Shown piece by piece: positions 10,076-17,365 of a stretch of 33,339 nucleotides of DNA (positions are counted from its first letter, which is position 1; every line of letters begins with the position of its first letter). The position numbers and the translations under genes are program-made. The DNA is taken from NCBI GenBank assembly GCA_016935875.1, contig JAFGQD010000030.1, positions 1 through 33,339 of the forward strand, written 5' to 3'. This stretch comes from Deltaproteobacteria bacterium. GTDB taxonomy: Bacteria > Desulfobacterota > Syntrophia > Syntrophales > UBA2210. The notes under the pieces are model-generated. The model was not told the DNA's origin. It worked only from the letters and a program-made list of their open reading frames with translations, and did no database searches.

Positions 10076-10936
10076 ATGGAGATAAAAACTTTCGGCGTAG
10101 TCGGAGCCGGTCAGATGGGAAATGGAATAGCACAGGTCGCCGCACATCAGGGTGGGTTGAATATTATTTTGAACGATATTGCGAATGAATTCGTTGAGAG
10201 AGGATACACGGCTATAACAAAAAATCTCGACAGGATGGTCGCCAAGGAAAAGATCACAGCCGGCAAGAAAGATGAAATCCTCGGCCGGATTACGAAGAGC
10301 ACAGACCTGGGAGACATGAAAGACGTGGATTTTGTCGTGGAGGCTGCCATTGAAAGGGAAGATCTGAAACTTGAAATATTCAGGAGGTTGGACAACATCT
10401 GCAAGCCGGGGGCGATCCTCGCGTCCAATACATCTTCCATCCCAATAACAAGAATAGCGAACGTGACAAAAAGACCGGAGCTTGTAATCGGCATGCATTT
10501 CATGAATCCCGTCCCCGTCATGAAACTTGTGGAAATAATCAAGGGTCTTGCCACATCGGAAGAAACGTTCAATCTTACGGAGACCCTTGCAAAACAGTTC
10601 GGCAAGGTTCCCGTCGCATGCAACGACTTCCCCGGCTTCATCGCAAATCGCATACTGATACCGATGCTCAACGAAGCAGTATATGCGCTCTACGAGGGAG
10701 TAGGTTCTGTCGAGGCGATAGACAGCATCATGACGCTCGGAATGAATCACCCCATGGGACCGCTCAAACTGGCGGACCTGATCGGGCTCGACACCTGTCT
10801 GGCGATTATGGACGTTCTCCATAAAGGCTTCGGTGATTCGAAATATCGCCCCTGCCCCCTGCTGAAAAAATATGTGGACGCCGGATATCTCGGGAAAAAG
10901 ACAGGAAGAGGATTCTACGATTACAGCAATCAGTAA
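10076..10936 (+). CDS. 3-hydroxyacyl-CoA (3-hydroxybutyryl-CoA) dehydrogenase
   Basis: This NAD-dependent cytosolic enzyme oxidises 3-hydroxyacyl-CoA to 3-ketoacyl-CoA. Residues 7-15 hold the Rossmann motif GVVGAGQMG. The catalytic set fits the family: His141 in GMHFMNPVPV, Glu153, Asn191 in GFIANRIL, and Ser near 120. The C-terminal half carries the substrate and dimer domain, ending in GKKTGRGFYDY. At 286 residues it is the short, stand-alone form rather than a FadB-type fusion. Two adjacent ATGs (10073, 10076) follow AAAGGAG; the second has the better spacing. A perfect TATAAT at 10022-10027 in the 147-base gap upstream may be a -10 box, but its -35 is weak. The hydratase gene follows after 15 bases. 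Confidence 0.95.
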   Translation: MEIKTFGVVGAGQMGNGIAQVAAHQGGLNIILNDIANEFVERGYTAITKNLDRMVAKEKITAGKKDEILGRITKSTDLGDMKDVDFVVEAAIEREDLKLEIFRRLDNICKPGAILASNTSSIPITRIANVTKRPELVIGMHFMNPVPVMKLVEIIKGLATSEETFNLTETLAKQFGKVPVACNDFPGFIANRILIPMLNEAVYALYEGVGSVEAIDSIMTLGMNHPMGPLKLADLIGLDTCLAIMDVLHKGFGDSKYRPCPLLKKYVDAGYLGKKTGRGFYDYSNQ

Positions 10937-10951
10937 AAAAGGAGATCAAAC

Positions 10952-11734
10952 ATGGAATATAAAAATATTATTTTCAGTGTGGAAGAGGGGATAGCCACCA
11001 TTACCTTCAACAGACCAAAGGCACTCAACGCCATGAATTCCGAGACCATGCTGGAACTCAAGGATGCCGTTACGGTATGCAAAGATGATGATACTATCAG
11101 GGTTCTCATACTGACCGGGTCCGGAGAAAAGTCCTTTGTGGCCGGTGCCGATATAGCACAGATGCAGGATATGGAACCGCGTGAATCCCTCGCATTCATG
11201 GAACTGGGGCATGAAACACTGAGACTCCTTGAAACCCTGCCAAAACCATCCATAGCTGCGGTTAATGGATTCGCGCTTGGTGGGGGCGCGGAAATTTCTA
11301 TGGCCTGCGATGTCCGCTTTGTTTCTGAGAACGCGAAGTTCGGCCAGCCTGAAATCATGATAGGCCTGATTCCTGGCTGGGGCGGCACCCAGAGGCTCTC
11401 CCGCCTGATTGGCATGGGACGCGCGAAGGAACTTGTGCTGGGCGGGGGACAGATTGACGCCGCGAGGGCATACGAAATCGGCCTGGCAAACAGGGTATAT
11501 CCTCTCGATCAGCTTCTGGAAGAAACCAAAAAATTTGCACAAAAACTGATCGCTATGCCTCCATTCGGGCTCAAGATGGCAAAACATGCCATCAACTTTG
11601 GATACGACCTCTCACTCGATAACGCCAACAGGCTTGAGGTTGAGTGCTGCGCCCAGTGCTTCAGCACACGAGATCAAAAGGAAGGGATGAAGGCATTTCT
11701 TGAAAAGAGAAAGCCGAACTATATCGGCAGATAA
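10952..11734 (+). CDS. Enoyl-CoA hydratase (crotonase family)
   Basis: This enzyme hydrates trans-2-enoyl-CoA to 3-hydroxyacyl-CoA in the cytosol. The 260 residues are of standard length. Both catalytic glutamates are present: Glu114 in ALGGGAEISMACD and Glu134 in GQPEIMIGLIPGWGG, with the oxyanion-hole segment around AGADIAQM (64-71). The C-terminus DQKEGMKAFLEKRKP is typical. The ATG at 10952 has AAGGAG about eight bases upstream and the gene follows the dehydrogenase by 15 bases, so the two are one transcript. The last 59 coding bases have a near copy at 12884-12944, downstream of transposase remnants. Confidence 0.96.
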   Translation: MEYKNIIFSVEEGIATITFNRPKALNAMNSETMLELKDAVTVCKDDDTIRVLILTGSGEKSFVAGADIAQMQDMEPRESLAFMELGHETLRLLETLPKPSIAAVNGFALGGGAEISMACDVRFVSENAKFGQPEIMIGLIPGWGGTQRLSRLIGMGRAKELVLGGGQIDAARAYEIGLANRVYPLDQLLEETKKFAQKLIAMPPFGLKMAKHAINFGYDLSLDNANRLEVECCAQCFSTRDQKEGMKAFLEKRKPNYIGR

Positions 11735-11819
11735 GAGCCTTGCAAGGCGGAGTCAGCAGCGCCGTTAGAGAATACCTTCAGGCTCTCGACGAGAAGAACG
11801 GTGTATTGCTGAGTTTCAT

Positions 11820-11890
11820 TTACAACAATGTATTGAAATCGGTATTCCAGTTATTAAACCGGAATACCGATTTCTTTCTGGTGAAGGTAA
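11820..11890 (-). pseudogene. C-terminal scrap of an IS1595-family transposase (copy A)
   Basis: On the minus strand this reads FRFNNWNTDFNTLL and a stop, matching the end of the larger remnant at 12201-12759 (EFRFNKRNTDFYTLM and a stop). The nucleotides align over about 70 bases with clear similarity. Nothing recognisable of the rest of the gene remains upstream. It holds the perfect hairpin at 11835-11874. Confidence 0.6.
11835..11874. repeat. Perfect 14-bp inverted repeat, possible terminator
   Basis: GAAATCGGTATTCC (11835-11848) pairs perfectly with 11861-11874 across a 12-base loop. A pyrimidine-rich TTTCTTTCT follows on the plus strand. It lies 100 bases after the hydratase stop and could end transcription from the thiolase-side genes, although the stem is not GC-rich. 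Confidence 0.55.
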
Positions 11891-12200
11891 AAAAAGTCCA
11901 GAAATAGTGACGCTGAGACCGGTGTAGCCACGTCAAAGTGACGTATGGCATGTCATATCGGTGTGTGTCGCTTAACCGGTTGATTATATGTATGAAGACA
12001 TAATGTGATCCTGAGGATAGGCCATTATGGCATGCCAGTCAGTCGCTCTGGTTCTTCTGAAATACGGTGCCATCGGGATAATATTGCTATAACATAAAGA
12101 AATAATATGATAATACGGACATGCAACTTAATATTCATTGATTGGCATGATTAGTGAATGAGGCTCATGACTAGAGTTGCGGTTTATTTTTGAAGTTCTT
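11891..12200. other. Non-coding stretch between two transposase scraps
   Basis: About 310 bases with no convincing frame on either strand. The one clear structure is ACGTCA-AAG-TGACGT (11930-11944), a perfect 6-bp inverted repeat. The stretch is AT-rich toward 12200 and is best read as decayed insertion-sequence or intergenic DNA. Confidence 0.4.
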
Positions 12201-12759
12201 TTACATTAATGTATAGAAATCGGTATTGCGTTTATTGAACCGGAACTCACATTCTTTCAAGTGAAGATAAAGGGTTGATTGGGGGATTCCATGGAATTCC
12301 ATACGCGCTTTGTTTTGCACATGACCAGAAGGATTCAATGCCATGTATATGGTTTCCCCTCTGGCACATTCATAGCCGCTGTGATGCACACGACAATGCT
12401 TTATATCCCCCAGGTTACCCAGGCCGTTATAGCCTCTTCAGCAATCTGAAACATACCTTATCCAGCTCTGATAATGCCCTGTTGTGTCTTTCTTGGATAA
12501 TCAGGAATATTATCATTTTCAGTATAGACGTTGCCTTTTCGTTGAAGAATAGCGAATAGAGGAGTTTTTCCACGAACACTACGACCACGCTTCCCTTTGA
12601 TCCGTTTTGTACAAAAGGAGGATTCATCGACTTCGATCTTTCCTTGCAGGGTGAAGCCTGTTCGTATATTTCGGTAATTCTTTTACGAATCAGATGCACA
12701 TACCGATTCACTGTATTTCTGTTGAACTTTTTAAAGAGCAATCGTATAACCAGAATGAT
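12201..12759 (-). pseudogene. Decayed IS1595-family transposase (copy B)
   Basis: Pieces of one transposase are readable in order on the minus strand but in shifting frames. First comes VIRLLFKKFNRNTVNRY (about 12755-12700). Then QGKIEVDESSFCTKRIKGKR with PLFAILQRKGNVYTE (about 12648-12525), carrying the first DDE-type acidic residue in VDES. Then PDYPRKTQQGIIRAG, and finally YNGLGNLGDIKHCRVHHSG through HGIPQSTLYLHLKECEFRFN to the stop at 12201. These match the order of ISXO2/IS1595-type transposases. The usual SDGW segment is missing, the GIESFW-type motif reads ALNPSG, and there are at least two frameshifts. The N-terminal zinc-ribbon part is gone. It cannot make an active transposase, and no intact terminal repeats were found. 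Confidence 0.8.
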
Positions 12760-12883
12760 TTAAAAGTTCTCGGGAATAGGGCTCTGCAATCCCGGCATGG
12801 TTCCATACATGTTAGGTCTTGACATGACTAGATTTTCAGCACAATCTATTGTGTTGTTCCAGTCAAGAGCCTCGTTTAAACAG

Positions 12884-12944
12884 GATAAAAAGGAAGGGAT
12901 GAAGGCATTTCTTGATAAGAGAAAGCCACACACTATATCGTCAG
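12884..12944 (+). pseudogene. Stray 3' end of an enoyl-CoA hydratase gene
   Basis: This stretch repeats the end of the hydratase gene (11672-11730) with only a handful of differences, reading DKKEGMKAFLDKRKP. It has two extra bases near 12930 that break the frame. Upstream, FQSRASFKQ may extend the similarity weakly. It is either a duplicated fragment or the last remains of a second hydratase gene destroyed by insertion sequences. Confidence 0.7.
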
Positions 12945-12948
12945 GTAC

Positions 12949-12968
12949 GGACCCGGCAAAACGGGTCC
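12949..12968 (+). promoter_or_regulatory. Leader hairpin before the acyl-CoA dehydrogenase gene
   Basis: GGACCCG (12949-12955) and CGGGTCC (12962-12968) form a perfect 7-bp stem with the loop GCAAAA, 39 bases ahead of the start codon. There is no T run after it. It may be a 5'-UTR structure or a relic terminator. Confidence 0.4.
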
Positions 12969-13007
12969 ACTGGTTCCGATATAGAATATTTTTAGAAGGA
13001 GAAGTTT

Positions 13008-14156
13008 ATGAATTTTTCGCTCACAGAAGAGCAACAAATGGTAAAGGACATGGTAGCACGGTTTGTCAACGAAGAGATCAAGCCGGCAGCGGAAGAGCTC
13101 GATCGTAGTCACAGACATCCCAACGAGATATGTCGAAAGCTCGGAGAGATGGGTCTTATGGGTGTATCGGTTCCGACAGAATTCGGCGGAGCAGGTATGG
13201 ACAACGTGACATATGCCATTGCCCTTATGGAGATTTCGAGGGGCTGCGCGAGTTGCGGAGTCATCACATCGGTGAACAATTCCCTCTATGGACACCCCGT
13301 CAAGACGTTCGGTACGGATGAGCAGAAGAAAAAATTTCTGTCGCCTGTTGCCGGCGGTGAAGTCGAAGGATGCTATGCCCTGACAGAAGCGGGTGCGGGT
13401 TGCGACGCTGCGTCACTCAGGTGCCGCGCGGAGCTGAAAGGTGACAAGTACATCGTCAATGGTGTCAAGAAGTTTATCACCAGCGGCAACGTGGCAAAGT
13501 ACTGTGTCCTGGCGGCAACCGAAGATACCGCAAAGGGCTACAAGGGTATTTTGAATCTCATCGTGGATCTGGAGAACACTCCGGGCTTTTCCGTCGGCAC
13601 CATAGAGGACAAGATGGGAATACTCGCCTCCGGAACGGCGGAGCTGGTCTTTGAGGACGCGGAAGTGCCCGTCGAGAATCTCCTGGGTAAACCCGGAGAG
13701 GGATTTCAACAGATGATGGCGGGTCTCAACGCCGGCAGAATAGGAATCGGATGCCAAGCCTGCGGCATAGGCAGGGCGGTCCTTGAAGATTCACTCGAAT
13801 ACGCGAAGGAGAGGGTGCAGTTCGGAAAGCCTATTACCTCATTCCAGGCAATCCAGTGGAAACTGGCTGATATGGCCACCGAGCTGGACGCGGCGGAGAT
13901 GCTGCTTCTCAAAGCCGCCTGGCTGGAGGATAACGGCTATAACTTCGAAAAAGAATCCGCAATGGCAAAAATGTACGCCTCCGACGTGGCCATGAGAGCC
14001 GCCATAGAAGGCGTTCAGATATTCGGAGGCTATGGATACTGCAAAGATTATCCCGCTGAAAGACATATGCGGGATGCGAAGATATGCCAGATATACGAAG
14101 GCACCAATGAGGTCCAGAGAATGGTTATTGCCCGGAAGCTGTTAGGGGCAAGATAG
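13008..14156 (+). CDS. Acyl-CoA dehydrogenase (short/medium-chain type)
   Basis: This FAD enzyme oxidises acyl-CoA to trans-2-enoyl-CoA and passes electrons to ETF. The 382 residues are the normal length. The catalytic base is Glu364 in QIYEGTNEVQRM, as in short- and medium-chain members. The FAD/substrate motif reads YALTEAGAGCDAAS (the common form is LTEPGAGSDA), and ERVQFGKPITSFQAIQ and GVQIFGGYGYCKDYP are family marks. The ATG at 13008 follows AGAAGGAG with good spacing. It is cut off from the other beta-oxidation genes by 1.27 kb of decayed mobile DNA, so it probably has its own promoter. A perfect 15-bp stem terminator follows. Electrons should go to the EtfAB and membrane oxidoreductase encoded at 19393-23456. 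Confidence 0.96.
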   Translation: MNFSLTEEQQMVKDMVARFVNEEIKPAAEELDRSHRHPNEICRKLGEMGLMGVSVPTEFGGAGMDNVTYAIALMEISRGCASCGVITSVNNSLYGHPVKTFGTDEQKKKFLSPVAGGEVEGCYALTEAGAGCDAASLRCRAELKGDKYIVNGVKKFITSGNVAKYCVLAATEDTAKGYKGILNLIVDLENTPGFSVGTIEDKMGILASGTAELVFEDAEVPVENLLGKPGEGFQQMMAGLNAGRIGIGCQACGIGRAVLEDSLEYAKERVQFGKPITSFQAIQWKLADMATELDAAEMLLLKAAWLEDNGYNFEKESAMAKMYASDVAMRAAIEGVQIFGGYGYCKDYPAERHMRDAKICQIYEGTNEVQRMVIARKLLGAR

Positions 14157-14170
14157 TATGTACCCGATGA

Positions 14171-14216
14171 AGGATTAAGAGGCTTGAGGAATAAGCCTCT
14201 TAATCCTTTCATTTTT
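14171..14216 (+). terminator. Strong hairpin terminator after acyl-CoA dehydrogenase
   Basis: Arms 14171-14185 and 14193-14207 (AGGATTAAGAGGCTT and its complement) pair perfectly over 15 bases with a 7-base loop. A T-rich tail (TTTCATTTTT) follows to 14216. Confidence 0.8.
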
Positions 14217-14253
14217 GTAAGTTCTCCAACCTTGCACTATCGAACAGGGCGCC

Positions 14254-15948
14254 ATGAACTTTACACTGAACCGACTGCCCCATTATGAAGGGACAAGGGG
14301 GCCTCTGCTCCTGATTATCTTGGACGGGATGGGGCTGTACCGTGGGAGGGATAGCGGGTATCCCGGCAATGCCATCGACATCGCGGCTCCGCGAAACTTG
14401 TGCCGACTCATGGAAAACGAAAAGATAGCAACCCGTCTCAGGGCTCATGGGACAGCGGTAGGGATGCCCTCGGACAGAGACCAGGGAAACAGCGAAGTAG
14501 GACACAACGCCATGGGGGCGGGCCGGATCTTCGCGCAGGGGGCAAAACTGGTGGAGGATGCTATCGAAAGCGGCAGTCTCTTCGAGGGAAAAACCTGGAA
14601 AAAGATACTATCCAATTCCCTGGCGGCAAAGACCCCTGTCCATTTCATAGGCCTTATATCAGATGGAAACGTCCACAGTAACATATCGCAGCTTATCTCT
14701 CTGATAGGACAGTGCGACAAGGAAGGCGTGGAGGAGGTATATGTTCACGGCCTCCTGGATGGACGGGATGTCCCCCCCATCAGCGCCCTTCGTTATTTCG
14801 GCGAACTGGAAGACTATCTCGGGGCCCTGCGCGCCCGGGCCAAGGAAACGAGCAAAAAACGCCGGTATTTTATTGCATCCGGAGGGGGCAGAATGGTGAC
14901 CACCATGGACCGTTACGAGGCGGACTGGTCCATCGTTGAAAGGGGTTATCATGCCCACGTCCTGGGTATTGGCCCGAAATTTCCCGACTGCTTTACAGCC
15001 ATCAGTGCTCTGCGCGACAAAGAAACTGCCGACGACCAATACCTTTCACCCTGGGTAATCCACGAACCCGATAAACCGGATACACCCCTTACACAAATCA
15101 GAGATGGTCATGGCGTCGTTCTGTTTAACTTCCGGGGAGACCGGGCGCTTGAGATCAGTCGCGCTTTTGTTGAAGACGATTTCAAGGGGTTTACACGCAA
15201 ATACCGCCCCGATGTCATATACGCCGGTATGCTTGAGTATGACGCGGATACCCGGATGCCTCCCGAATATCTCGTCGAGCCGCCTGCCATCGACCGCACA
15301 CTGTCGGAATATCTGGCGGAGAACGGTGTTTCGCAATACGCCATAAGCGAGACTCAGAAATTCGGTCATGTAACCTATTTCTGGAACGGGAACAATTCTG
15401 ACAAGTTTAACGAGAAGCTTGAGGAGTGGGTGAAAATAGAATCCGACCGAGTCCCCTTTGACCAGGCGCCGGAGATGAAGGCCGATGAAATAGCATCTCA
15501 TACGATATCGGCTCTGCAATCCGGTACTTACAAATTCCTCCGTTTGAATTTTCCGAATGGGGATATGGTGGGGCACACAGGATCACTCACGGCGGCAGTG
15601 AAGGCTGTAGATGCGGTCGACCGGGCTGTAGGCAGGCTGATTGAAGCGGTGGACAACCTCGGCGGCACAGTCGTAATAACCGCCGATCACGGAAAATGCG
15701 AGCAGATGATAGCCGTGGACGAAAAAACGGGAAAACCAGTCACGGGACCGGGTGGGGAGTACAAGCCACAGACAAGCCATACCCTGAATCCGGTACCTTT
15801 CATTATCCATGGCCCCGATACCGGCCGTTACGAACTTTCAGGAATCCCGGATCCGGGGCTCGGCAACATCGCCGCAACCATTCTTCTGCTCCTCGGATAC
15901 GAGAAACCGGAGGACTACCTCGAATCGATCATAAAGATTCAAGATTAA
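14254..15948 (+). CDS. gpmI: 2,3-bisphosphoglycerate-independent phosphoglycerate mutase, plant-like
   Basis: This cytosolic enzyme interconverts 3- and 2-phosphoglycerate in glycolysis and gluconeogenesis through a phosphoserine and two metal ions. The nucleophile is Ser80 in DQGNSEVGHNAMGAGR. Metal-site motifs are LDGMG (Asp24), LPNGDMVGHTG-like NFPNGDMVGHTG, TADHGKCE and SHTLNPVPF. At 564 residues it is longer than the usual 510-residue bacterial form. Stretches such as YAGMLEYDADTRMPPEYLV and SETQKFGHVTYFWNGNNS resemble the plant-type clade. The ATG at 14254 has only a weak ribosome-binding site. It stands alone between the dehydrogenase terminator and a convergent gene; a modest hairpin (15957-15980) lies just after its stop. 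Confidence 0.95.
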   Translation: MNFTLNRLPHYEGTRGPLLLIILDGMGLYRGRDSGYPGNAIDIAAPRNLCRLMENEKIATRLRAHGTAVGMPSDRDQGNSEVGHNAMGAGRIFAQGAKLVEDAIESGSLFEGKTWKKILSNSLAAKTPVHFIGLISDGNVHSNISQLISLIGQCDKEGVEEVYVHGLLDGRDVPPISALRYFGELEDYLGALRARAKETSKKRRYFIASGGGRMVTTMDRYEADWSIVERGYHAHVLGIGPKFPDCFTAISALRDKETADDQYLSPWVIHEPDKPDTPLTQIRDGHGVVLFNFRGDRALEISRAFVEDDFKGFTRKYRPDVIYAGMLEYDADTRMPPEYLVEPPAIDRTLSEYLAENGVSQYAISETQKFGHVTYFWNGNNSDKFNEKLEEWVKIESDRVPFDQAPEMKADEIASHTISALQSGTYKFLRLNFPNGDMVGHTGSLTAAVKAVDAVDRAVGRLIEAVDNLGGTVVITADHGKCEQMIAVDEKTGKPVTGPGGEYKPQTSHTLNPVPFIIHGPDTGRYELSGIPDPGLGNIAATILLLLGYEKPEDYLESIIKIQD

Positions 15949-16034
15949 AAGATAGGGAGGGAAGACCGCTGCCTTCCTTCATTACTCCGTGCAACTGAAG
16001 TCAGCTTCTACCTGCCAACCCTGTGAACCTTTGA

Positions 16035-16502
16035 CTAATATATCCCCGCCTCGATGCCGCCGGCGATCGTCTGGCCCAGTTCCCTGCACTGAGCGAGAAT
16101 CTCGCCAGTAACTCCTCCCGCTGAATCCCTCGCGATAACAGGATGGTATACCTTCTTGAACTGATACCCGAGGGCGATGCGCTCTATGCTGTTCAGGGCT
16201 CCTGTTCCGTCGTTTCCCGCACTGATAAAAACAACAAAGGGCTTTCTGAAAACCTTTCCCTCCGCTGGATAAAAGGTGCGGTCAAAAAAATCCTTGACGG
16301 CGCCTGACATGTACCCGAAGTTTTCCGGGGTCCCGATCGCAAGTCCGTCGCAACCAAGAAGATCTTCAAGAGACGCGTCTTGCGCCTTCTTGAGGATCAC
16401 CTCAGCGTTCTCGATACTCACCACCCCCTGCGCGACCTCCCGCGCCATCTTTTCTGTGTTTCCCGTCTGCGAATGATACACAATCAATATCCTGGTCATC
16501 AT
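16035..16502 (-). CDS. Flavodoxin-family protein (FMN-binding)
   Basis: This small cytosolic flavoprotein has about 155 residues. The FMN phosphate-binding loop is clear in ILIVYHSQTGNTEKMA at the N-terminus, followed by GLAIGTPENFGYMSGAVKDFFDR and PFVVFISAGNDGTGAL, as in flavodoxin and WrbA-like proteins. The start is an ATG at 16502 or 16499; the first shares its A with the stop of the upstream hydrolase (TGATG), which implies coupled translation. GGAG lies 4-7 bases ahead. It may shuttle low-potential electrons or reduce quinones, but the partner is unknown. It ends the minus-strand cluster and faces gpmI. Confidence 0.85.
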   Translation of the reverse strand: MMTRILIVYHSQTGNTEKMAREVAQGVVSIENAEVILKKAQDASLEDLLGCDGLAIGTPENFGYMSGAVKDFFDRTFYPAEGKVFRKPFVVFISAGNDGTGALNSIERIALGYQFKKVYHPVIARDSAGGVTGEILAQCRELGQTIAGGIEAGIY

Positions 16503-17275
16503 CACTCCAGCGAATCAACAAATTCACGCAAGGCCACGTTACATGTGTTCGGATCCTCCATCATGACAAAGTGCCCCGCATCCTTTATCAGTACCATTTT
16601 TGCGCCTGCAATATGTTCCTCCATATACCGGGAAAATTTGGGCGGCATCATCTTATCTTCCTCTCCGCAGATCAGGAGGGCAGGGATTCTAATCTGTCCC
16701 AGTCTTCCCGATATATCGAACCGGTCGCATGCGAGAAAATTGCCATACGCGACCTCTTTGTCCATCCGTTCAAGATTCGCGACCAGAAAGTCTTTTAATC
16801 GTTCGCGATGTCTCTTCGAGACGGCGAAGGCGGGTATGGAATTAATGATCATCGAAGGATCCCCCCGCAAGCCGTCCAAGACCAGCGGGTTCACCGGCAT
16901 GGTTGCCCCGCCCCCTACCGCAACGACGCCGGACAGCCTGTCGCCGTATTGTATCGCTGATTCAAGGGCTATCGCGGCCCCCAGGGAATGACCTATCAGG
17001 ACAGGCCTTCGAAGACCGAGAGCCTCCACTGTCTTTTTGACCCACTTCGAGTATAGCGAGACTTCCCGCTCACCCTTCCCGCCTGATTGTCCATGCCCGG
17101 GGAGATCCACTGCGATGACATTAAACTGCTCATCCAGAGCGGCATACTGATCCTTCCAACTGTTATGGTCCCCCGTAGAACCGTGGATAAAAAACAGCGT
17201 TTTTCTCCCGTCAACAAGGCCGTCCTCATTCACCCGAAAGGCAATCTTTATTCCATCTATCTCCTGAAATTTCAT
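16502..17275 (-). CDS. Alpha/beta-hydrolase family protein
   Basis: This is a 257-residue hydrolase with no signal peptide. The catalytic triad is readable: Ser97 in the nucleophile elbow LIGHSLGAA, Asp207 in CGEEDKMMPP and His235 in DAGHFVMMEDP. The oxyanion-hole motif FFIHGSTGDHNSW lies at 28-40. The ATG at 17275 (MKFQEIDG) was preferred to a GTG two codons earlier because AAGGGG lies just upstream. It sits between the acyl-CoA ligase gene and the flavodoxin gene and overlaps the latter by one base. The context suggests an ester, lactone or thioester related to acyl-CoA metabolism, but the substrate cannot be named. Confidence 0.88.
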   Translation of the reverse strand: MKFQEIDGIKIAFRVNEDGLVDGRKTLFFIHGSTGDHNSWKDQYAALDEQFNVIAVDLPGHGQSGGKGEREVSLYSKWVKKTVEALGLRRPVLIGHSLGAAIALESAIQYGDRLSGVVAVGGGATMPVNPLVLDGLRGDPSMIINSIPAFAVSKRHRERLKDFLVANLERMDKEVAYGNFLACDRFDISGRLGQIRIPALLICGEEDKMMPPKFSRYMEEHIAGAKMVLIKDAGHFVMMEDPNTCNVALREFVDSLE

Positions 17276-17310
17276 AAACACCCCTTACTCTTACTTCCTG
17301 TCCACATACT

Positions 17311-17342
17311 ATTCGGGCGGGAAGATCCCTCCCCGCCCGAAT
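17311..17342 (-). promoter_or_regulatory. GC-rich hairpin between ligase and hydrolase genes
   Basis: ATTCGGGCGGG (17311-17321) pairs perfectly with 17332-17342 over 11 bases with a 10-base loop. No T run follows on the minus strand, so it is either a U-tract-less terminator or an mRNA stability element between the two genes. Confidence 0.5.
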
Positions 17343-17365
17343 TGTGACATACCTTTTTCTATGCC

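Noticed and set aside
12797..13108. 103-codon plus-strand frame overlapping the acyl-CoA dehydrogenase start
   Set aside because: Only its middle part resembles a hydratase tail; the rest runs out of frame through the leader and the real dehydrogenase gene.
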